Source: Branchipolynoe longqiensis (Eukaryota; Annelida; Polychaeta; Phyllodocida; Polynoidae). Taken from it: 64,000 nucleotides of DNA. The DNA lies in contig CM059199.1 in NCBI GenBank assembly GCA_030323885.1, positions 38,510,590 to 38,574,589 on the forward strand, given 5' to 3'. The notes under the pieces were generated by a model. That model searched no databases and was not told the origin of the DNA. It worked only from the letters and a program-made list of their open reading frames with translations. Below, piece by piece: positions 46,102 through 54,220 of this stretch. Position 1 is the stretch's first letter; each line of letters starts with the position of its first letter. A program made the position numbers and the translations under genes.

Positions 46102-46440
46102 TGTTTTGTTTTGTTTGTTTGTTGGGAGTTATTCATCCTGGTAACATCAAATTTCATATCAGTAAAGCTACCGACTTATGACGGTGTGCATTCATGTTGA
46201 CTTTATAGGGCTGCACACAGGGAAACCAGGCTGCCGGCACCATGACCCAATTTCTCACTCGGTCATATTATCCTGATACTGAACTAACCAGTCCTTGCTC
46301 TATCCTAATAAAGCCGAATGCCAGGCTAGGTATAGACAATTATCAATGTTGTAGGTCATTGCTTTGACCCGACCGAGAATTGAACTCCTGACCTTCCACA
46401 CGCGAAGCGAGCACTCTAGCGAATCGGCCACAGCATCCAG
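46102..46440 (-). mobile_element. SINE-A, full length
   Basis: It extends from a GTTTTGTTTGTTTGTTGG tail to a second-type head. It is more diverged than most copies. Confidence 0.7.
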
Positions 46441-46783
46441 TTTACATTATTTATAAACTATATCAAAGTGAAGAGTTCAGGCGCACAACCCTGTAAACGC
46501 CTATACAAATATTGAGATAAACATTGGTCTCAACCCTTTCACATTCCTATTTTTGTTATTCATTGCTCCATAAACATTTCATCACAAGCAAAGTTGAATT
46601 AATGAGAATTAAAATTACCTTCAGGCAAAAATCTTTTTATTTTAATTGATATTTTTGTTTGGCATTTACCGGGTTTTGTGTCTGAACATTTCATATATGG
46701 ACATTGATAGGCTCCTGATCGCCTGTAACAAGCTCTGTAGTGCCTCCTCCACTCCCGGCCATATATATATACATATATAATAG

Positions 46784-47116
46784 TGTAATGGCCCACGGCC
46801 CTCCGACTCACGGTTACTCACGGAAGAACACCAAGATTCAATTCAGTGTACGCTTCACCCTTGGTTTATTGAACCATCTGCTCTCCGCCGTGTCAGTAGT
46901 TGTCTGACCCGCCCCCTGACTCGCCAGATCCCACATCGACTCTATAGGTGTGTGTGGGGGGTGGGTCAGCCACACGCAGTAGAGGTCAGCTGAGTTGGGG
47001 TCTGACCGGTGGCTACCCATGCCGCCACCTGGCGCAGTACACAGGTACTGCGCAGGTGTACGGCATAGTCTCCGCTGCTACCGCGTGGTAGTAGAGCTCA
47101 TGTCCAGACTACTACA
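46784..47116 (-). repeat. 3' LTR of the gypsy element
   Basis: It is about 97 percent identical by eye to 60765-61097 and clearly closer to it than to 41780-42114. It is preceded by ATAG, the same four bases that follow the 5' LTR. Confidence 0.9.
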
Positions 47117-47895
47117 CTGCCCCCCCTAGAGTCTCACCGGTTGCAAACTGCAGACCGATGAGAATCGAGACATGATAGAAGTCAACATGAGAACTAACTT
47201 GAAAGGGAGAGAAGCCTTACAAAGCTATGTATCCCTATGCGCAATTCCTAGACCTGCCTGCAGCGAATAGCGAAATGTATCTAGCTAGCTGCAAGGCAAA
47301 CATGTCATCAATCTAGGTGAAGAAAGAGTCTTTAAATGAGTCGCACAGAAACGACCTCTCCCAGCCTCTATGTAGTTGGTGTATAGAATGTCTTTTGCTG
47401 GGAGAGAGTTCATACCCCACAAGTGGAACCCCCTCGACAGAAGGAAGCAGGGAACTGCTCAGTCCGCCCCCCACCGCCCCCCATCTCAGGAGAACCGTTA
47501 GCAGGGCGCTCTTCCTTCTGCCTGGAGCGGCTCCTCTTCGAGCTTCCTCAGTCCGCCCCTCTTGTGCCCGCGCCGTCTGGCCAGTAGATCACAGACGGTA
47601 TCACACCATAGACACGCCAAGCAGCCACACCCAGGACCCGCCACGCTCGGTGACCCGCTCCGGTGCAGATTGCATGAAAGTAGAAGGGCGGTGTTACTTA
47701 TAACAATTGAGAAAGTCTCGCAGATACTATGTTCGGTATGCAATACATTTCATAAGAAGCACTGGGTGCCAGCAAGACCCCGGCCTCCTACAAAGCAAAT
47801 CACATCCATGTGCATCCTCAACTGATCAAACAGGAGCTGATGCACACGCCGTCTTTCATGTCCTGCCAGAAGCGCTTACTATAGTAGTAATTTTA
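47117..47895 (-). other. gypsy 3' non-coding region, distal part, with polypurine tract
   Basis: This segment lies between the 3' LTR and the DIRS insertion. Immediately beside the LTR, at 47117-47130, the element strand reads TCTAGGGGGGGCAG, a good polypurine tract for plus-strand priming. Its presence shows that 46784-47116 is a true 3' LTR and not a solo LTR. A C-rich block at 47460-47580 encodes nothing recognisable. Confidence 0.7.
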
Positions 47896-48253
47896 AATTG
47901 TCCATGATGTTCGCAACATGGGTAATTGAATGAACGAGACTGTGAATCTCAGTAGATTAGGCACTGTGGCGCCAACTATATTCTATTCTTCGAACTAATA
48001 ACGTTGGCCGCTGATCGATGCGCCACCTACATGATACTTCTTGAACTCCTTATTGCGCAGTTAACTTAATTACGCAGTTAGTTTAATATCAGATTGTAGC
48101 GACACCTATATTCGAGTTTAGAACTAGAAATGGTCGCCGATTGACCCGCCACCTGTAGGGATTTCCAGTCAAAGCCGATGACGTGGCACTGGATATCTTC
48201 ACTTCGACCAGACTTTTCAAACCGAGAGGACGTACTTCTTCCGACAAGATTTC
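47896..48253 (+). repeat. DIRS repeat A1 (left terminal)
   Basis: This 358-bp unit is repeated at 53040-53397. It ends five bases before the ATG of the Gag-like ORF, so it should hold the promoter and 5' leader; I see no clear TATA box. Its first 35 bases include an imperfect palindrome, CCATGATGTTCGCAACATGG (47902-47921), which could be the recombinase core site. Confidence 0.9.
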
Positions 48254-48258
48254 TTAAA

Positions 48259-49620
48259 ATGCCGCCCGTCAAGAACACAAAGGCTAAGAAATCAAAAGTA
48301 GGTGATAGTGACAATGCTGGACCTGCGAAGAAGAAGAAAACTAAGGTTGGTGCGAAGTCAGTGGCTTTATCTCCGAATTCGACGACGGAAAGGCATACTC
48401 GTTCCAGCCGAACAAAGGACCGGTGCGAGGATCGATCAGTCGATTCGGACCAAGAACAAATGGATGTTACGATCAACGACGATTCGGGATTAACCGTGGC
48501 TCTGGCTACTATACAGAAGCAGATGGCAGAGATTAATGCTGGGATAAACTCACGTATTGATGAACTGCAGAAAAACGCTGACAAAAGAAAATCGAGATCT
48601 CTTTCTCCCCACCGGCGCCACCGTGACGTCACGCCACGTGATGGTGGCCATGACACCTTGCTCGGCAGATCTGATCGGGACGGATCCTTCGAACCGACAA
48701 GACGGCGTTCCGGCTCGCTACAATCGGCTGGGACTTCATGGGATGCTGGTCACAGATACCGGCGACGTTCTCGCGAAAAATCCGAGTTCGAGCCGTACTC
48801 CTACGCTGAACGGGACCGTCGTACCTGTCTCGGTGCTGAGGCACACTCAGTCGACGTACTATCTCCGGGAGGTGGACGTGATGGCGAGCGGGAAGACGCA
48901 GTCAACGAGCTGCTGGTGGCGGCCGGATCGGCCTTGGGCAAGAAAAGAGGTACGAATAAAATTCTCGCTCCCCATAGATATGTAATAAGAGGTAGCAAAA
49001 ATGATAAGATCGGTATGGAAGAGGCTACTTGGCCTGAGTACCTAGCGGCACTATGCCATATGTGCAAGGACAGAAAGCTCCCCAGAAACTGGTCCCACCA
49101 TGTCTTTGAGCACATGCACCAGGTTCTCACTATGGCAGGAAACTGGGATTGGCACACTTGCCGACAATGGTCGGAGACCGTCTTCACAATGATTGCGGAC
49201 GGTCGTCTCCCACAAGCCTGGGACGACGCGTACGCTATCAAGGACGTCCAACGCGACATCTGTGCAATTGGTACGCGCGTCGACAAACAGGCTGGTCGAT
49301 ACCGTCGACAGGAGCCGGCCGCGGCTGCCACTGTATCATCGGCGTCTGCACACGCCAGTGGTAGAGTGAGTGAATATAGTCGACCTGAATACAACAAGGA
49401 CGTCGATGGTAAGCCATGTCACGCCTGGAATATCGGTAATGACTGTGGTTTTGCCACATCCCACGGCATTCAGCCCGAGAGGCGCTGTCACCTCTGCGCG
49501 TGGTGTGCAAATAAAAATAAGAAGGCCAATCCGCACCAAGAAAAATTGTGCCAGAACAAAAGGAGATTCCAGGAGAGGATCAGCAACAACGAGAAAGGTC
49601 AAGCGAAGGATTTTCAGTAG
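48259..49620 (+). CDS. DIRS Gag-like protein (ORF1)
   Basis: I chose the ATG at 48259, just after repeat A1, because the upstream in-frame Met lies inside the repeat. The roughly 453-residue product starts Lys-rich (KNTKAKKSKVG, AKKKKTKVG), suggesting nucleic-acid binding or nuclear localisation. It has Arg/Ser-rich stretches in the middle and a globular segment around TWPEYLAALCHMCKDRKLPRNWSHHVF. It ends in a Cys/His cluster (CHAWNIGNDCGF...H...CHLCAWC...H...C) like the C-terminal zinc-binding region I associate with DIRS/Ngaro Gag proteins. By family, it should package the element RNA. The last 73 nt overlap the next ORF, which lies in a different frame, so RT is probably made by frameshifting or reinitiation. 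Confidence 0.75.
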   Translation: MPPVKNTKAKKSKVGDSDNAGPAKKKKTKVGAKSVALSPNSTTERHTRSSRTKDRCEDRSVDSDQEQMDVTINDDSGLTVALATIQKQMAEINAGINSRIDELQKNADKRKSRSLSPHRRHRDVTPRDGGHDTLLGRSDRDGSFEPTRRRSGSLQSAGTSWDAGHRYRRRSREKSEFEPYSYAERDRRTCLGAEAHSVDVLSPGGGRDGEREDAVNELLVAAGSALGKKRGTNKILAPHRYVIRGSKNDKIGMEEATWPEYLAALCHMCKDRKLPRNWSHHVFEHMHQVLTMAGNWDWHTCRQWSETVFTMIADGRLPQAWDDAYAIKDVQRDICAIGTRVDKQAGRYRRQEPAAAATVSSASAHASGRVSEYSRPEYNKDVDGKPCHAWNIGNDCGFATSHGIQPERRCHLCAWCANKNKKANPHQEKLCQNKRRFQERISNNEKGQAKDFQ

Positions 49621-51470
49621 GTGGCCGAGCTGACCCCGCTCACTCTGTCCACGTTGGTTATGCTAATGCGGGAGGTGCGACTCAGCGCACCGGTGATCGA
49701 CATCGCTCTATTGTAATGACTCGTGAACAGGGTCAAGAAACCAAGGCGCGCGGAAATGTTTTGATTAATAGCCAGGCCGGTATCGGACCCTTATCAGCCG
49801 GAATGAACTTTGGACTTTCACGTGCAGGCACGAATGGTGCTGAGCGAGAATGCGTTCACTCCCTGGTTGTTTCTACTGTAGGCTTGGCTGAGTCGGACAA
49901 TGCTGTGCCTGTTCACACGATAGACGCTGGTGACGGTGCTGGGAACGCTGGGATGTACGCGCCGGTCTGGCGGCCGGGAGATGGACATGAACCACTGGAT
50001 CCTCCGATTGAAGGTAGGGAGAGTGTGTCGGTATGTGATTTGGGATCTAACGGGGGTGTCAGTGGTGTATCAACACGATGTGGGGACTCGCCTGATAGGC
50101 TGCTGATTGATGATCATGTTGATACAGACGACATGGAATACGTTATTTTGAACATTAATAATGATCAGCTACCATCTTATAACCCACCCCATACCCCGGT
50201 CATGTATAGGCACATACTCGATGATATCTGGCCGCACCCGGTCGATAATATATGGGCAAAACATCTAGTCTATCTAGACATCTATATGCACGTGAGGGCC
50301 GGTGCCCTACCAAATTACATAGGCCCCAGGATACCCATACCATCGGGTTTGAACATTGGCGTATGGAGGGAGCTATTGTCCGACTATCATGATAAACAAT
50401 TGCTAGACTTTCTGGAGTACGGGTGGCCTGTAGATTATACCGGTGACCGCCCCCCAGTCGCGTCGGTGGCGAATCATTATGCTGATACGGACAGTGAGGC
50501 TCATATGACCGAATACATTAACACCGAACTTAAGCATGGTGCCCTTGCTGGCCCATTTGACATTCCGCCGTTCCGTCCATGGACTCAGGTTAGTCCTATG
50601 ATGACGCGAGAAAAGCGTGGTACGACTAAGAAGAGAGTCATCGTTGACCTGAGGTACCCAGCTGGCGCTAGCGTGAACTCCGGTATCAGGAAGGCCCAGT
50701 ACCAGGGGCAGCCGTACACCTATACGCTTCCTGGTATCATCGACTTGGCCGATGAGGTCACGCGGCTTGGAAAGGGTGCACTCATCTGGTCTGTGGACTT
50801 GGCCAGGGCGTACAGACAGCTTCGTACCTGTCCTTTGTCGACCCCGCTCCTTGGCATCACGCTCAAGAAAAAGATATACATAGATCTGGCACCGCCGTTT
50901 GGTTGTCGCACGTCTTCGATGGCTTGTGCCCGAACAACAAACGCGGTGGTATACCTTATGAGGAAGCGCGGCCATCACGTTCTATGCTACCTCGACGACT
51001 TTGTCGGGGCGGCGGGAACACTGGACGAAGCGTTAAGAGCCTACCGTGAGATCATTGGCCTCGCTCTCCGTCTTGGCCTGGACCTGGCCACAGAGAAGTG
51101 TGTCTCGCCCACAACGGAGGTCTCATGGCTCGGGTTCACAGTCTCCACAGACGACATGACTATAACAATACCACAAGATAAGCTTCAGGAGGTTATCAGA
51201 GAGTGCGAGGTGTGGAAGAAGAAGGTTCTGGCGTCTCGTAGGGAGCTCCAGCGCCTCGTCGGACGTCTACAGCATATTGCTAAATGTGTGATCGCGGCTA
51301 GGAGGTTCATGTCGAGGATCCTTAATGCCCTAAGGAACGCACCACACAGGGGGCAAGCACATCGTGCCTCCGGAGCTTGCACTCGACGTCGGCTGGTTCA
51401 CACGGTATGCCGCCAGGTCGAACGGACTGGTCCTTCTCCCTCCCTGTGCTCGGGAGCCTTGGGTCATTGA
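49548..51470 (+). CDS. DIRS reverse transcriptase (ORF2), runs out of frame before RNase H
   Basis: The first 300 residues have no domain I recognise. RT follows, with a MTREKRGTTKKRVIVDLRYP entry motif, the catalytic palm motif LIWSVDLARAYRQLR, the APPFGCRTSSMACAR block, the active-site box VLCYLDDFVGAAG (codons near 50985-51010), and WLGFTV followed by a helical connection (LQRLVGRLQHIAKCV). This is the DIRS/Ngaro type of RT, without protease or integrase. The last 40 residues (from about 51350) are out of register: a run of five G at 51349-51353 appears one base too long, and RNase H continues in the +1 frame from 51364. Assembly error and true mutation both fit. Confidence 0.88.
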   Translation: MPEQKEIPGEDQQQRERSSEGFSVGGRADPAHSVHVGYANAGGATQRTGDRHRSIVMTREQGQETKARGNVLINSQAGIGPLSAGMNFGLSRAGTNGAERECVHSLVVSTVGLAESDNAVPVHTIDAGDGAGNAGMYAPVWRPGDGHEPLDPPIEGRESVSVCDLGSNGGVSGVSTRCGDSPDRLLIDDHVDTDDMEYVILNINNDQLPSYNPPHTPVMYRHILDDIWPHPVDNIWAKHLVYLDIYMHVRAGALPNYIGPRIPIPSGLNIGVWRELLSDYHDKQLLDFLEYGWPVDYTGDRPPVASVANHYADTDSEAHMTEYINTELKHGALAGPFDIPPFRPWTQVSPMMTREKRGTTKKRVIVDLRYPAGASVNSGIRKAQYQGQPYTYTLPGIIDLADEVTRLGKGALIWSVDLARAYRQLRTCPLSTPLLGITLKKKIYIDLAPPFGCRTSSMACARTTNAVVYLMRKRGHHVLCYLDDFVGAAGTLDEALRAYREIIGLALRLGLDLATEKCVSPTTEVSWLGFTVSTDDMTITIPQDKLQEVIRECEVWKKKVLASRRELQRLVGRLQHIAKCVIAARRFMSRILNALRNAPHRGQAHRASGACTRRRLVHTVCRQVERTGPSPSLCSGALGH

Positions 51471-51927
51471 GTGCGACTCCTCGCTGAGGGCTGGGGGAGC
51501 GCATTCGACTACGACCTATTATGCAGCCGAGTACTCACAGGAGGTTTGCGATAAGCAATATGGGATTGCGCAGCTCGAGGCGATCAATCTGGTCGTTGCA
51601 CTAAAACACCTCTCTCCACATGAGGCCCATAAATACACCATCATAATAAATACAGACAATGCAACCTCACAGCAGGTGCTCAGCTCCGGGGCAGGTCGTG
51701 ACCAAGTCATATGTGCCTGCGCTCGCGAAATCTGGCTCTTTGCCGCACAAAGAAGCACGGACATTCTCGTACGACATAAACCAGGAAAGGACATCATCCT
51801 TGCTGATGCTCTGAGTCGTATGTGTTTCGACTTGCGTGCAAGGAGCCTAGCACAGAGACTTGTTGCTGAGGCAGGTCTGAAACTGGTCATTGTGACCCAT
51901 GACAATGCTTTAACACACAACCTGTAA
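51364..51927 (+). CDS. DIRS RNase H domain, separated from RT by a frame break
   Basis: The frame carries an RNase H of the kind fused to DIRS RT. It shows PWVIECDSSLRAGGAH with the first catalytic Asp, QLEAINLVVAL with the catalytic Glu, IIINTDNATSQQVL with the next Asp, and a final KDIILADALSRM with the last Asp. It overlaps the end of the RT frame by 107 nt. Conserved RT-to-RNase H linker sequence is readable across the overlap, so the two were one protein. The frame ends with TAA at 51925-51927 inside a candidate intron. Confidence 0.88.
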   Translation: MPPELALDVGWFTRYAARSNGLVLLPPCAREPWVIECDSSLRAGGAHSTTTYYAAEYSQEVCDKQYGIAQLEAINLVVALKHLSPHEAHKYTIIINTDNATSQQVLSSGAGRDQVICACAREIWLFAAQRSTDILVRHKPGKDIILADALSRMCFDLRARSLAQRLVAEAGLKLVIVTHDNALTHNL

Positions 51928-51971
51928 CCTGGGATCGATATTAAACCTTTTTTTTTGCCTTCTCTCCCCAG
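51924..51971 (+). other. Candidate spliceosomal intron between RNase H and recombinase
   Basis: The segment starts GTAACC at the RNase H stop codon and ends in a strong polypyrimidine tract followed by CCCCAG|G at 51971. The recombinase frame is open immediately after this acceptor and encodes plausible sequence. Using the GT at 51924 (48 nt) leaves the frame unchanged and meets a stop at 52003. A GT at 51875 (97 nt) would join the RNase H frame to the recombinase frame, though it is a weak donor (CAG|GTCTGA). The acceptor is convincing; the donor is not settled. Confidence 0.4.
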
Positions 51972-52927
51972 GTTACTCACAACGTCACCATCAGCGGCTT
52001 CTTGATGCCATTAGGGCGGGGCTGGCGGTTGGGACCTGGAGGAATAAGGCAGCTCAGGCAAAGGAATACTACATCTATATGCAAGAACACCAAGCAGACC
52101 CGTTGCAACCGTCCCAGTATCATATTATGTCGTATCTATTACATCTTAAAGATCGACTTTCCTCACCGAGTGCCATATTGAACTATCTGAGTGGCGCCCG
52201 CACATGGGTCCTGTCATTTGACGGCAGGACGACTTCATTTGACACGTACCTGGTTGGCCTCCTCAAACGAGGCATTCAGAGGGAGTCACGTCATGTGCCT
52301 GTCCAGGCCCCTCCTCTGCTACCTATAGATGTTCGGAATATCATCACTTTCTTCCGGACAACTGGTCCAAATGGTCACGTACTGGTGATAGCCACTATCA
52401 TCGCATACTTCACACTCCTTCGCCAGAGCAACTTGTTTCCTAAGGTTGGCAGATCTGACCCAGATCACTATCTTCGCGCTAAGGATGTGAGGCTGACCGC
52501 AAAGGGCATCAATGTCCGAATCCGTTCATCAAAAACCCAGTACAAGTCATCGTCTCCAAGAGACATCATCGTTCCGGCGATACCTGGATCGCCCTACTGT
52601 CCGCGTCAAGCGTGGAAACAATACGTGTCCATGACACCAATTCACCCCGATGGCCCTGCCTTCCTGACGATCAACGGATCACCCCTACGTGCAACCGCGT
52701 TGCTCGACACCATACGACTGGCCTTGTCCGTGGCAGGCCACCCGGCCCCTGCGGCCATCACCCTGCACAGCCTGAGACGAGGCGGTGCACAAGCCTGTGC
52801 CCTGCAAGGATCGACAATCAATAACATCAAACAGCTGGGTCACTGGACCTCCGATGCGGTGCATGATTATGTGCCAAGGCAGTCGGTTTCATCGGCTCCC
52901 AGGACACTTGCTCTACTTTTTGGTTAA
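51972..52927 (+). CDS. DIRS tyrosine recombinase (YR)
   Basis: The enzyme should insert the circular DNA intermediate by site-specific recombination, replacing a DDE integrase. The frame is open from 51972, upstream of the first ATG at 52079. The added N-terminal residues (HQRLLDAIRAGLAVGTWR, then AKEYYIYM) look like the start of the SAM-like core-binding domain, so the true protein probably begins upstream, by splicing or fusion. The catalytic domain shows Arg in FTLLRQSNLFP, Lys near IRSSKTQYKSS, the HSLRRGG box (His and Arg), GHW and the nucleophile Tyr in HDYVPRQ. All expected R-K-H-R-W-Y positions are present. The TAA at 52925 falls in the first bases of repeat B1. Confidence 0.9.
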
Positions 52928-53043
52928 GTGCCTGTAATCCTTGAAATATCTAAGATCATTGTCATCATCAAGAGTAATGTAACAAGCTAACTAGAAAGAA
53001 TTAAATTGCCACTTTATACTACTGTCTCGTTCTGTTTTCAATT
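52922..53043 (+). repeat. DIRS repeat B1
   Basis: This 122-bp unit is repeated at 53434-53555 with about one difference. It begins at the recombinase stop codon and overlaps the first bases of A2 (CAATT). The B-to-A junction here has the sequence a circularised element would have at its joined ends. Confidence 0.9.
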
Positions 53044-53397
53044 GTCCATGATGTTCGCAACATGGGTAATTGAATGAACGAGACTGTGAATCTCAGTAGA
53101 TTAGGCACTGTGGCGCCGACTATATTCTATTCTTCGAACTAATAACTTTGGCCGCTGATCGATGCGCCACCTACATGATACTTCTTGAACTCCTTATTGC
53201 GCAGTTAACTTAATTACGCAGTTAGTTTAATATCAGATTGTGGCGACACCTATATTCGAGTTTAGAACTAGAAATGGTCGCCGATTGACCCGCCACCTGT
53301 AGGGATTTCCAGTCAAAGCCGATGACGTGGCACTGGATATCTTCACTTCGACCAGACTTTTCAAACCGAGAGGACGTACTTCTTCCGACAAGATTTC
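53040..53397 (+). repeat. DIRS repeat A2
   Basis: Second copy of A1, same 358-bp length, about three substitutions. It should allow the cDNA to be completed and circularised as in other split-direct-repeat elements. Confidence 0.9.
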
Positions 53398-53433
53398 CCT
53401 CCCACCCACCCAACTAGTATGATGTACCGATAG

Positions 53434-53555
53434 GGTTAAGTGCCTGTAATCCTTGAAATATCTAAGGTCATTGTCATCATCAAGAGTAATGTAACAAGCT
53501 AACTAGAAAGAATTAAATTGCCACTTTATACTACTGTCTCGTTCTGTTTTCAATT
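53434..53555 (+). repeat. DIRS repeat B2 (right terminal)
   Basis: Copy of B1 ending in CAATT, which marks the right edge of the element. It is separated from A2 by a 36-bp pyrimidine-rich spacer (53398-53433). Confidence 0.9.
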
Positions 53556-54220
53556 AAAGAATGCAGTTTAAAACAAGAGCCAGGGCGACACTGCATAGGA
53601 AAATCTTTTAGTGTGAAATGTACAGTGCCAACCCACCAACTCCCACACCATTGACCACCTCGTTCCACTGAGATAAATTTAGATGATAATGTTTCCTAAT
53701 AGTGTGGAAAAAGGAAGTAAAAAACGGGGTGAAAGTTGAGGAATATAAGCCTAAGCGGTGAATAAGCCTAAGTGAATAATGTAATGGCCCACGGCCCTCC
53801 GACTCACGGTTACTCACACATGCTATAAGTGACCCAGCTATGCCTAACTGAACAGTATAACCAGTTACGCGCCCATGCCCGCAGCACTCATAAACACTCC
53901 CTGTGGCACTAGCAGCCAATACGCAGTACGCCCCGTCAACTAACCCACGCGTTAGACCAGAAATAGCAGATACTCAACACACGGCTTAGGCAGAGGCATT
54001 ACGCAGAACAGTAGTAACTGCGCCCATTCATTGGCGCCCCGGAGCCCCCGGTCTTTCCCCACTACCCTCAAATAACTGCATAGCAAAGTTTACCTGAACA
54101 TATGTACTGCATTACTCGTTGTGTAACAGGGATTGAAGTACCTTATGTATCCCCAACCCCCGGAGACCAAACAACACCAGGGTGGAGTAGCCTAATACCT
54201 ACTACCCCACCCCATACCAG
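53556..54220 (-). other. gypsy 3' non-coding region, proximal part
   Basis: This is sequence between the end of pol and the nested DIRS insertion. No long frame is supported. It contains a 38-bp copy of the LTR's U5 tip (53780-53817) and a 16-bp match to the RT gene just beside it (53760-53775 versus 56873-56888). It continues on the other side of the insertion at 47117-47895. Confidence 0.6.

Larger units (their letters stand above)
47896..53555 (+). mobile_element. DIRS-order (PAT/Ngaro-like) tyrosine-recombinase retrotransposon with split direct repeats
   Basis: The 5660-bp element encodes a Gag-like protein, RT plus RNase H, and a tyrosine recombinase, with no integrase and no protease. 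Its termini are split direct repeats in the order A1 (47896-48253), ORFs, B1 (52922-53043), A2 (53040-53397), 36-bp spacer, B2 (53434-53555). That order separates PAT-like and Ngaro-like elements from DIRS1-like ones, which carry inverted termini and usually a methyltransferase; none is seen here. A1/A2 differ at about three of 358 positions and B1/B2 at about one of 122. There is no target duplication at its ends, as expected for recombinase-mediated insertion. It lies inside the gypsy 3' non-coding region. Confidence 0.9.

Noticed and set aside
46784..47116. Interpretation as a solo LTR
   Set aside because: A polypurine tract and 3' non-coding sequence follow, it pairs best with 60765-61097, and the outer flanks share ATAG.
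48078..48656. Minus-strand frame opposite the DIRS Gag ORF
   Set aside because: Shadow of the coding strand, partly in repeat A; a similar shadow exists opposite A2.
53040..53555. A second, independent solo DIRS terminus beside the first element
   Set aside because: A2 and B2 are the required right end of the split-direct-repeat element; B1 runs directly into A2 without foreign sequence.
47896..53555. Methyltransferase or SGNH hydrolase accessory ORF
   Set aside because: All open frames are accounted for by Gag-like, RT, RNase H and YR; none shows such motifs.
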